Source: an uncultured Campylobacter sp.
Lineage (GTDB): Bacteria > Campylobacterota > Campylobacteria > Campylobacterales > Campylobacteraceae
Assembly (NCBI GenBank): GCA_934728065.1
Contig: CAKVDW010000025.1
Span: 1 to 19,144 of the forward strand
Direction: 5' to 3'
DNA length: 19,144 nt
Below, piece after piece: positions 8,781 to 14,041 of this stretch; position 1 is the first letter of the stretch, and each line of letters begins with the position of its first letter. Under the pieces are notes generated by a model. The model saw only the letters and a program-made list of their open reading frames with translations. It made no database searches and was not told the origin of the DNA. A program made the translations under genes and the position numbers.

Positions 8781-9536
8781 ATGACTATAAATAATAATCC
8801 CACCAGCTTACAGCAAAATATTTACCTTGATGATGCCAAAAAAGGTAGCGACAAGGCTTTACAAAACATAGCGGCTATGCGTGCTATTAGTGGCATTGAT
8901 TCTTCAAATTTAGCCATAGCAGACCAGCTAAGAACTCAAGCAAGCACGATAGACCAAGGCGTTGCAAATGCTTATGATGCTATCGGTGTTTTACAAATCG
9001 CTGATGCAAGCTTAAAGGGCATTACCGATACAGCCGATAGACTTAACCAGCTTTCAGTGCAAAAGAACAATGCCGTTCTTAGCGACAGACAAAAGAGTAT
9101 GATAGACTCACAAGCCACAGCTTTAATCAGCTCTATAAACGACTCTTTTAACAACGCTACTTATAATGGTAAAAATGTTTTCCAAAACCTTGACTTTGTC
9201 GTAGGCACAGGAACTGTTGAAAATGCGAATTTAAATCCCATAAACACAGTGAATTTGGATGTAGATAAGCAAAGCACTATCACAAATTTCATCGACCAAG
9301 TCAATAGCTTAAGAGCAGACATAGGTGCTGGCGCTCAAGCCATCACTTCAAACATAAATGTAAGTTTGCAAAACAGCGTAAGCGTAAAGGCTGCTGAGGG
9401 TAGTATGCTCAAAGATGATGTGGCAAAGAATGTAACCGACTTTAACGCAGATTTTTTGAAACAAAACTCCACAGCCTTTGCTATGGCTCATCAAACTAAG
9501 GTTCTTCAAAGTAAGGTTGCTACTTTACTTCAATAA
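8781..9536 (+). CDS. flaC: Short secreted flagellin FlaC
   Basis: The 251-residue protein has flagellin N- and C-terminal D0/D1 helices but lacks the variable central domain. FlaA/FlaB-type flagellins have about 570 residues; C. jejuni FlaC has about 249. The N-terminal part contains ALQNIAAMRAISGIDSSNLA and DQGVANAYDAIGVLQIADAS. The C-terminal part ends with KVLQSKVATLLQ, the helix that polymerises or is recognised for export. Family knowledge: C. jejuni FlaC is exported by the flagellar type III system and is found outside the cell, where it affects host-cell interaction and weakly engages TLR5, rather than building the filament. The ATG has a strong AAAGGAG. A hairpin 7 bases after the stop probably ends or stabilises the transcript. 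Confidence 0.95.
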   Translation: MTINNNPTSLQQNIYLDDAKKGSDKALQNIAAMRAISGIDSSNLAIADQLRTQASTIDQGVANAYDAIGVLQIADASLKGITDTADRLNQLSVQKNNAVLSDRQKSMIDSQATALISSINDSFNNATYNGKNVFQNLDFVVGTGTVENANLNPINTVNLDVDKQSTITNFIDQVNSLRADIGAGAQAITSNINVSLQNSVSVKAAEGSMLKDDVAKNVTDFNADFLKQNSTAFAMAHQTKVLQSKVATLLQ

Positions 9537-9543
9537 ATTCATC

Positions 9544-9563
9544 GGGGAGGTGAAAACCTCCCC
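9544..9563 (+). terminator. GAAA-loop hairpin after flaC
   Basis: A perfect 8-base-pair stem, GGGGAGGT with ACCTCCCC, closes a GAAA tetraloop 7 bases after the flaC stop. GNRA loops are very stable. The U-rich run follows only some 20 bases later, so it may act as a 3'-end stabiliser as well as a terminator. Confidence 0.75.
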
Positions 9564-9607
9564 AAATTCATAAACCAAAAGACTTTTTTATTTGATTTTT
9601 TTTGTAT

Positions 9608-9636
9608 GGATACTTCGGTTAAAGCCTCAGTATGAC
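9608..9636 (+). repeat. Hairpin repeat unit 1 (single)
   Basis: Orientation GGAT...ATGAC. The inner stem is GGTT/AGCC with an AA loop: compared with the GGCT/AGCC units, a C-to-T change is tolerated as a T-G wobble. Confidence 0.85.
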
Positions 9637-9700
9637 AATAAAGTTAAAGTCGGTATGATGGGGTTTAAGGTTTTTGCGAAATGAGACCGAAAAACTTGCA

Positions 9701-9763
9701 AGGTGAAAATTCAAAGCAAAAACCCGCATTGTCTCATATTGACCATTCCTTGTCATATTGAGC
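9701..9763 (+). repeat. Left arm of a long inverted repeat flanking the receptor
   Basis: These 63 bases match the reverse complement of 13242-13302 almost throughout: the first 25 bases are identical, and there are a few substitutions and short gaps after that. It begins AGGTGAAAATTCAAAGC and runs into the hairpin unit at 9752. Confidence 0.85.
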
Positions 9764-9810
9764 GTTAGCGACTAGGCGGGTTGCAAGGCGTAGCCATAGC
9801 AAAAAATCTC
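9752..9810 (-). repeat. Hairpin repeat unit 2 (composite, degenerate)
   Basis: It starts as a normal unit (GTCATATTGA, then GC-GTTA-GC, then GA), but the expected closing AATATCC is replaced by a longer segment. That segment contains GGC-GTA-GCC (9787-9795) and ends AAAAAATCTC. It is a longer variant or two merged copies. Confidence 0.6.
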
Positions 9811-9818
9811 AAATGCTT

Positions 9819-9846
9819 GTCATATTGAGCCGTAGGCGAAATATCC
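9819..9846 (-). repeat. Hairpin repeat unit 3 (left half of pair I)
   Basis: Orientation GTCAT...ATCC. Outer stem ATATT/AATAT, tandem GA/GA, inner stem GCC/GGC with loop GTA. It faces unit 4 across a 34-base AT-rich spacer. Confidence 0.88.
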
Positions 9847-9880
9847 ACAAAAAAAATTAAGACAAATTTGTTAAATTTAT

Positions 9881-9906
9881 GGATACTTCGCTACGCTCAG
9901 TATGAC
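9881..9906 (+). repeat. Hairpin repeat unit 4 (right half of pair I)
   Basis: Orientation GGAT...ATGAC. Outer stem ATACT/AGTAT and a minimal inner stem GC/GC with loop TAC. Confidence 0.88.
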
Positions 9907-9936
9907 AATAAAGCAAGCCAATATGATAAAGAATTT

Positions 9937-9970
9937 GTCATTTTGAGTGAGTGAAACGAGCGAAAAATCC
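9937..9970 (-). repeat. Hairpin repeat unit 5 (left half of pair II, extended stem)
   Basis: Outer stem ATTTT/AAAAT. The interior reads GA-GT-GA-GT, loop GAA, AC-GA-GC-GA, so the tandem GA/GA step occurs twice within the one stem, separated by two base pairs. It faces unit 6 across a 36-base spacer. Confidence 0.8.
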
Positions 9971-10006
9971 ACGCCTTAAAGGTGTAATTTTACACTTTAA
10001 ATTTGT

Positions 10007-10032
10007 GGATACTTCGCTACGCTCAGTATGAC
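10007..10032 (+). repeat. Hairpin repeat unit 6 (right half of pair II)
   Basis: Identical in sequence to unit 4 (9881-9906), including the TAC loop. Confidence 0.88.
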
Positions 10033-10062
10033 AACAAGGAAAGTTAGTGTAAAAAGGTAAAA

Positions 10063-10108
10063 TGGATACTTCGGCTAAAGCCTCAGTATGACAAAACAGG
10101 GTTAAAGA
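10063..10108 (+). repeat. Hairpin repeat unit 7, first copy of a 46-base direct repeat
   Basis: The hairpin core (10064-10092) has inner stem GGCT/AGCC with loop AA. The 46 bases 10063-10108, including a tail AAAACAGGGTTAAAGA, recur exactly at 10409-10454. Confidence 0.9.
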
Positions 10109-10214
10109 GCAAATTTAAAAAGAGGCAAATAAAAAAATAAATTTTTAAAAAAGCAAATTTAAAAATTCAAATCCAAACAAAACTAAAATTTTGAAAATTT
10201 AAAAAATTAAATTC

Positions 10215-10229
10215 AAAAAAAAAAAAAAA
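10215..10229 (+). repeat. 15-A homopolymer
   Basis: This is a run of 15 A in the A-rich filler of the left array. It is non-coding, and no function is assigned. Confidence 0.8.
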
Positions 10230-10297
10230 TCAAAAAAACAAGAAATCAAATTTAAAAGAGCTAAAAATTTTAAAAAAGCAAATTTAAAAACCTGCAT

Positions 10298-10367
10298 TGT
10301 CATATTGAGCCGTAGGCGAAATATCCACAGAATTTAAGATACAACTTTAAATTTAATGGATACTTCG
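10298..10367 (+). repeat. Left arm of a 70-base perfect inverted repeat
   Basis: These 70 bases are exactly the reverse complement of 13185-13254, on the far side of the receptor gene. They contain hairpin unit 8 (10299-10326), the 31-base spacer and the first ten bases of unit 9. Similarity goes on after a different inner stem (CTCAGTATGACAAGATAAA). Confidence 0.92.
10299..10326 (-). repeat. Hairpin repeat unit 8 (left half of pair III)
   Basis: Identical to unit 3: ATATT/AATAT outer stem, GA/GA, GCC-GTA-GGC. It faces unit 9 across a 31-base spacer that is exactly conserved in the right array. Confidence 0.9.
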
Positions 10368-10392
10368 CTTTCTTGCGAAAGCTCAGTATGAC
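10358..10392 (+). repeat. Hairpin repeat unit 9 (right half of pair III)
   Basis: Longest simple inner stem of the set: GCTTTC/GAAAGC with loop TTGC, inside the same ATACT-TC...TC-AGTAT frame. Compared with other units, both arms of the inner stem have changed together, which shows that pairing is kept. Confidence 0.9.
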
Positions 10393-10408
10393 AAGATAAA
10401 AGGGGTTT

Positions 10409-10454
10409 TGGATACTTCGGCTAAAGCCTCAGTATGACAAAACAGGGTTAAAGA
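10409..10454 (+). repeat. Hairpin repeat unit 10, second copy of the 46-base direct repeat
   Basis: Exact copy of 10063-10108, 346 bases further on. The hairpin core is 10410-10438. Both copies are followed by A-rich DNA. Confidence 0.9.
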
Positions 10455-10462
10455 ACTAATTC

Positions 10463-10478
10463 AAAAAAAAAAAAAAAA
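10463..10478 (+). repeat. 16-A homopolymer
   Basis: This is a run of 16 A after hairpin unit 10, preceded by ATTC like the 15-A run at 10215. The two runs may share an origin. Confidence 0.8.
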
Positions 10479-10557
10479 TCCAAATTTTTTTTAAAAAAAT
10501 TCAAAAAAATCAAAAAAATTTTTCCAGCTTTTAAGCTCCCATTTTGGTGGGATTTCA

Positions 10558-10572
10558 CCCCCCCCCCCCCCC
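10558..10572 (+). repeat. 15-C homopolymer upstream of the receptor promoter
   Basis: Fifteen C in a row lie between the hairpin array and the receptor promoter, 43 bases before the -10 box (about 56-70 bases before the predicted start of transcription). Tracts of this length are prone to slippage in Campylobacter. It is preceded by small alternative hairpins (TCCCA/TGGGA at 10536-10551, and GGTG/CACC). Confidence 0.9.
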
Positions 10573-10612
10573 TTATTTTTGTTTAAATTTTTATAAAATA
10601 GTAAAATATTTA

Positions 10613-10621
10613 TGATATAAT
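10613..10621 (+). promoter_or_regulatory. Extended -10 promoter of the TonB-dependent receptor
   Basis: TGA-TATAAT is a perfect extended -10 element (TATAAT at 10616-10621). Transcription would start near 10628, giving a leader of about 59 bases with AAGGA at 10676-10680. The surrounding 10590-10640 is almost pure A/T and could hold a Fur site, as expected for an iron-uptake receptor, but I cannot define one with confidence. Confidence 0.65.
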
Positions 10622-10686
10622 TTTATTAATTTTGTAAATTTAATGCCGATTTTACAAAAAACATTTCAAAAAAGAAAGGATAAATT

Positions 10687-12996
10687 ATGGCAAAAAATTC
10701 GTTTTTAAGCCTTTGTGCAAGCACTTTGCTTTTAAGTTCTGTTTTTGCTACAAATGCTTTTTCAGTGCCTGATGAAGATGAAGGCAGTCATCTGAAGAAG
10801 GGGGGGGGGGATTTATCTACAAGCGATAAAAAAGCCGTCTCTTTAAAATCATCTTCCATAAACGGCAAGGGCTACCGTGATAATGAAAAGCTCTTTAACT
10901 ACATACCCTTCACCACACTTGTGAATGTTGGCTTTGGTTCATACATAGACATTAGAGGACAGGGAGCTATGGCTAAAAACAAGGTTAAAATGCTTGTAAA
11001 TGGCGTAACGACAAACAATATTTTAGACACCTTTGGCGGACTTAGCGTGATGAATACTGTGGTGCCAGGCATAGTTGAGGAAATAGAAATTTTGCCCGGC
11101 GGTAACTCCGTGCTTTACGGTGCTGGTGCAAAGGGTGGCGTGATAAATATCAAAACCTTTACGCGTTCAGAAGTGCCTGTGTTTAGTGCTGGTGTGGGGT
11201 ATTCTTATATGAGTGCTACTTCAAGCCCTGCTTATAACGCTGATGTGCAGTTTAGAGATAAGCTTGGCAATGTTTATGTGAATATAGGTTTAGCCTATAT
11301 GGACAAAAAAGGACCTCGCAAAAAAGAAGAAGTAACAGGCTATGAGGTCTCTCTTGGCTTGCTTGGTTATATCACCGACAGACAAAGTTTGAATTTAAAT
11401 TTGGACTATTTCAGCGGTGAGGCTAAGCTTGGAGGCTTTGACAGCTTTGCTCGTGTAGGCGCAAACGAGCCTACAAAAGAAAACAGAGAGGGCTTTTATG
11501 AAACAGGTTATGACCCTCAAAGATTTACCCAAAGTCGTATAACCACAAGGCTTGGTTATAGTTTTGAGCCAAGTGATAACACCAAATTTGCTTTGGAGGG
11601 GTTTTACCACACAAACATTATGAATTTTGACCCAGCTCAAGCAAGTTGGGGACCAAGGGTGCTTGGTAATATTTTATTTCCTAATATCCTAAACATAGCC
11701 ACAGACTCACTTGATGACAAAAAATACGGCTTTAGCACCTCTTTTGACTACACACATTCCTTTGGGACACTACTTCTTGGGTATCAAAACAGCGTTCAAA
11801 ACTCTACAAGAGTTATGGACAGGACTATTTGGGGCAGAAACGGCAGACCTATTCAAGTAGGACAGAATACGCAATTTAATTTGGATTATATCTTAGACAA
11901 TCAACTTCAAGCCAAAATTTCAACAAGCGCCTTTTATGCTAGTGAGAAGATTAACCTAACTGATAATTTTTCTTTTAGTCTTGGCGGTCGTTATGAAATT
12001 CAAAAAGATGAGCTTAAGATAAAAGATATAAACAAATACATAAGAAGCGACCCTAACAACCTACAAGGAACTAAATTTTATGGAAATTTTAACAACCCAG
12101 CCCAGCTTGAGGATACTGTGAAAAATTTTGCTGCATCGGCTGGTTTGGATTATAAGTATTCAAGCACGGGTTTTGTGTATGGTAAATACGAAAGAGGCTA
12201 TGACATAACACCTCTTATGTATAAACTTAAAAGAAATATTTCAAACATAAGACAGCAACCACAACAATTTAACCAAAACATTTTAGCTGATATTTCTTGG
12301 GACAAACAAGAATTCAACAAGGAAAATTTCCACGACTTTGAGCTTGGTTTAAAAGATGACATTAACGAAAACTTTAGTGTTTTTACAAATCTTTTTTTCA
12401 CCAAAACCAACAACGAATTTTACGCTCTTTCTAACTACAACCCAGCCATACTCATAATGCCAGGACAAGCTGGACAAAACCCTCAAAGGCTATTTCCAGA
12501 GCAAATCGTAGGCTCGTGGGATAAAACTCGCCGATATGGCGTTGAGCTTGCTTTTAGACAAGGGTTTAGCGGCATAAATGCTTATGAGAGCTTTACTTAC
12601 TTAAAGAGTGAGAAATTTGAAAACGAAAAATGGGAACAAATTCCTTACACCTACGACTACAAAGCAACTTTGGGCTTAAGTGCTGAAATCGGAGCTGGCT
12701 TTTCTCTTTGGACTCAGGCGGCTTTTTTTGGCGCTCAAAAGGCTTTAATGATGTCAAATTCTAGCAATTATGGGGACAAAAAGCTTGACCCTTACACCCT
12801 AGTCGATGTGGGTGTAAGCTGGCAGTTTAACGAGGGGCTTGGAGCTGTTAATGTGGGCGTGAGAAATGTGGCTGATACTTTTTACTATGATTATTACAGC
12901 AAGGACACAAGAAGCAGAGCTGATACCATAGTAGGAAATGGCTACATCATCGGTCAAGGACGAACCTTTTTCATCGAAGGACGCTTTACTTACTAA
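10687..12996 (+). CDS. TonB-dependent outer-membrane receptor, phase-variable, currently in frame
   Basis: The 769-residue protein is an energy-coupled outer-membrane importer. A signal peptide (1-24, ending ATNA before FS) is followed by a short linker, a plug domain (about 50-160, with IDIRGQG at 87-93, MLVNGV at 102-107 and EEIEILPGGNSVLYGAGAKGG from 131), a 22-strand-type barrel, and the C-terminal aromatic residue in FFIEGRFTY needed for barrel assembly. An 11-G run (10800-10810) encodes Gly39-Gly41 and the first base of Asp42, before the plug. Losing or gaining one G leads to a stop codon within about 12 codons, so the gene is an on/off switch and is on here. No exbB, exbD or tonB is nearby. 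The ligand is unknown; iron-siderophore, haem or another chelate are all possible. AAGGA lies 6 bases before the ATG. It stands alone between repeat arrays. Confidence 0.95.
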   Translation: MAKNSFLSLCASTLLLSSVFATNAFSVPDEDEGSHLKKGGGDLSTSDKKAVSLKSSSINGKGYRDNEKLFNYIPFTTLVNVGFGSYIDIRGQGAMAKNKVKMLVNGVTTNNILDTFGGLSVMNTVVPGIVEEIEILPGGNSVLYGAGAKGGVINIKTFTRSEVPVFSAGVGYSYMSATSSPAYNADVQFRDKLGNVYVNIGLAYMDKKGPRKKEEVTGYEVSLGLLGYITDRQSLNLNLDYFSGEAKLGGFDSFARVGANEPTKENREGFYETGYDPQRFTQSRITTRLGYSFEPSDNTKFALEGFYHTNIMNFDPAQASWGPRVLGNILFPNILNIATDSLDDKKYGFSTSFDYTHSFGTLLLGYQNSVQNSTRVMDRTIWGRNGRPIQVGQNTQFNLDYILDNQLQAKISTSAFYASEKINLTDNFSFSLGGRYEIQKDELKIKDINKYIRSDPNNLQGTKFYGNFNNPAQLEDTVKNFAASAGLDYKYSSTGFVYGKYERGYDITPLMYKLKRNISNIRQQPQQFNQNILADISWDKQEFNKENFHDFELGLKDDINENFSVFTNLFFTKTNNEFYALSNYNPAILIMPGQAGQNPQRLFPEQIVGSWDKTRRYGVELAFRQGFSGINAYESFTYLKSEKFENEKWEQIPYTYDYKATLGLSAEIGAGFSLWTQAAFFGAQKALMMSNSSNYGDKKLDPYTLVDVGVSWQFNEGLGAVNVGVRNVADTFYYDYYSKDTRSRADTIVGNGYIIGQGRTFFIEGRFTY
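10800..10810 (+). repeat. Intragenic 11-G phase-variation tract
   Basis: Eleven G lie near the start of the receptor coding region, between a Lys codon and Asp42. With 10 G the frame reaches TAA after 11 more codons (ATT TAT CTA CAA ...). With 12 G it reaches TAA after a few codons (GGA TTT ATC TAC AAG CGA TAA). Confidence 0.93.
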
Positions 12997-13100
12997 AAAG
13001 CGTTTTTTGCTTATTTTAAAGGATGCTTTGCTTGCTGAAAGGCACTTTGCCTGTTAAAAACAGGCATTCTGCCTAGCTAAAACGCTTTGTTTGCTGTTTT
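12979..13100 (+). repeat. Degenerate tandem units of about 20 bases running past the receptor stop codon
   Basis: The last bases of the gene (12979-12998, encoding G-R-F-T-Y-stop) look like the first of about six decayed tandem units. Unit 13021-13040 differs from 12979-12998 at 4 of 20 positions, all transitions. Units near 12999-13020, 13041-13060, 13061-13081 and 13082-13100 fit more loosely. The common pattern is GC-TTT-GC-T followed by an A-rich end. Inside lies a 7-base-pair hairpin, GCCTGTT/AACAGGC (13049-13065), which may end the transcript. Confidence 0.6.
13049..13065 (+). terminator. Possible receptor terminator hairpin
   Basis: GCCTGTT pairs with AACAGGC around an AAA loop, 53 bases after the receptor stop. 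There is no T run after it. Flanking GGCA-CTT-TGCC and GGCA-TTC-TGCC can form competing small hairpins. Confidence 0.4.
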
Positions 13101-13123
13101 GTCATACTGACTTTAACCTTGTT

Positions 13124-13149
13124 GTCATACTGAGCGTAGCGAAGTATCC
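13124..13149 (-). repeat. Hairpin repeat unit 11
   Basis: Exact reverse complement of units 4 and 6: ATACT/AGTAT, GA/GA, GC-GTA-GC. Confidence 0.88.
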
Positions 13150-13165
13150 AAAAACTCTTTATCTT

Positions 13166-13194
13166 GTCATACTGAGGCTTTAGCCGAAGTATCC
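13166..13194 (-). repeat. Hairpin repeat unit 12 (left half of pair IV)
   Basis: Reverse complement of the GGCT/AGCC units 7 and 10. It faces unit 13 across a 31-base spacer that is the exact reverse complement of the pair III spacer. Confidence 0.88.
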
Positions 13195-13254
13195 ATTAAA
13201 TTTAAAGTTGTATCTTAAATTCTGTGGATATTTCGCCTACGGCTCAATATGACA
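13185..13254 (+). repeat. Right arm of the 70-base perfect inverted repeat
   Basis: Exact reverse complement of 10298-10367. The two arms enclose the receptor gene, its promoter, the 15-C tract and the last left-array hairpin, about 2.8 kb in all. Confidence 0.92.
13226..13253 (+). repeat. Hairpin repeat unit 13 (right half of pair IV)
   Basis: Exact reverse complement of units 3 and 8: GCC-TAC-GGC inner hairpin in an ATATT/AATAT frame. Confidence 0.9.
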
Positions 13255-13302
13255 AGGAAGGTCAATATGACAATGTGGGGTTTTTGCTTTGAATTTTCAC
13301 CT
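13242..13302 (+). repeat. Right arm of the second flanking inverted repeat
   Basis: Near-identical reverse complement of 9701-9763. On this side it is joined directly to pair IV. On the left the corresponding pieces lie some 530 bases apart, so one side has been rearranged. Confidence 0.85.
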
Positions 13303-13401
13303 TTTTGCAAAGCCTCAGTATGACAAAAAATAAATCAGCACTGCATAAAGAGTGTTCAGTATGACAAGATAAAGAGTTTTTAAAGCCGTTTTAAAAAGCC
13401 T

Positions 13402-14028
13402 TTAAAGGTTTTCAAACAAAATTCTGCCCAAACGAAGCATATTTGAGCCGCATTTCATAGCCAGCTCGAAATCCCCACTCATACCCATAGAACAGATATT
13501 TGCGCCGTGTTTTTGCAAAGCTTCATAAATGGCAAAGGTTTGTTCAAAGCTACGGATTATTTCTCGTTCATCATCGCTGTGTGCGCCTATGCTCATCACG
13601 CCACAAAGCTTTAATTTTGGACACTCACTTTGAATTTGTAAATAAGTATCCACCGCCAAAGCTTTATCCAAGCCACTTTTGCTTGCTTCATTTGCCGAAT
13701 TTATCTCAAGTAAGGTGGGTAAAGTGTAATCAAGCCTTTGATTTACAGCGTGAGCTAGTTTTAAACTATTGCAAGAGTGCCACAAAGTAGGGCGTTGTTT
13801 GATTAAGAGGTTGATTTTGTTGCTTTGTAGCGTGCCGATGAAATGCCATTTTAAATTTTTATCTTTTAAAACTTCTTTTTTTTGGGCAAGGTCTTGAACT
13901 TTGTTTTCGCCAAATTCGTCTATGCCAAATTTTAAAAGCTTTTCTATTTGTTTCGTGCCTACATATTTGCCTACAGCGATTAAGCGAACCTTTTTGGTTT
14001 TTTCTAAAATTTCTTCTAAATTCATCAT
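13402..14028 (-). CDS. yggS: YggS/PROSC family pyridoxal-phosphate-binding protein
   Basis: The 208-residue product is a small single-domain PLP-binding protein of the alanine-racemase-fold type; the family helps to balance vitamin B6 and amino/keto acid pools. The PLP lysine is in the N-terminal motif VRLIAVGKYV, and the C-terminal phosphate-binding signature is GMSGDFELAMKCGSNMLRLG. FGENKVQDLAQK and WHFIGTLQSNK are also typical. The frame stays open upstream through the tRNA gene, but that part (VAQLDRAFDCGSKGQRFESP) is translated tRNA and not protein. I start at the ATG at 14028; the adjacent ATG at 14025 is equally possible. The gene follows the tRNA by 13 bases and is probably cotranscribed with it and released by tRNA processing. 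Length matches the family (about 210-230). Confidence 0.92.
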   Translation of the reverse strand: MMNLEEILEKTKKVRLIAVGKYVGTKQIEKLLKFGIDEFGENKVQDLAQKKEVLKDKNLKWHFIGTLQSNKINLLIKQRPTLWHSCNSLKLAHAVNQRLDYTLPTLLEINSANEASKSGLDKALAVDTYLQIQSECPKLKLCGVMSIGAHSDDEREIIRSFEQTFAIYEALQKHGANICSMGMSGDFELAMKCGSNMLRLGRILFENL

Positions 14029-14041
14029 TTTGCTTTGTTGG

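Larger units (their letters stand above)
9537..10686. repeat. Left hairpin-repeat array between flaC and the receptor gene
   Basis: This 1150-base stretch has no convincing open frame. It holds eleven full or nearly full copies of a short hairpin repeat in both orientations, several half copies (for example 9731-9743), a longer composite copy (9752-9810), A-rich filler with 15-A and 16-A runs, the 15-C tract and the receptor promoter. Full units share an outer stem ATACT/AGTAT (or ATATT/AATAT), flanking GTC and ATCC, a tandem TC/TC (GA/GA on the other strand) internal mismatch and a variable inner stem. Several form inverted pairs (GTCAT...ATCC facing GGAT...ATGAC). The pattern is of REP/BIME type. 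No transposase gene is present here. Confidence 0.85.
13101..13370. repeat. Right hairpin-repeat array
   Basis: This is non-coding DNA between the receptor and yggS, with three full hairpin units and at least four half units (GTCATACTGAC at 13101-13111, GTCAATATGAC at 13261-13271, AGCCTCAGTATGAC ending at 13323, TTCAGTATGAC ending at 13365). It is made of the same family as the left array, with the main segments in inverted orientation relative to it. Confidence 0.82.

Noticed and set aside
9608..10438. CRISPR array
   Set aside because: The repeats occur in both orientations, vary in their centre, and have irregular spacing. Spacers are partly shared between copies, and no cas genes are present.
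10590..10640. Fur box in front of the receptor
   Set aside because: The stretch is nearly pure A/T and gives many weak partial matches. I cannot single out a site.
9537..10686. Insertion sequence or remnant transposase
   Set aside because: No open frame or transposase motif is visible; only short hairpins and A-rich filler are present.
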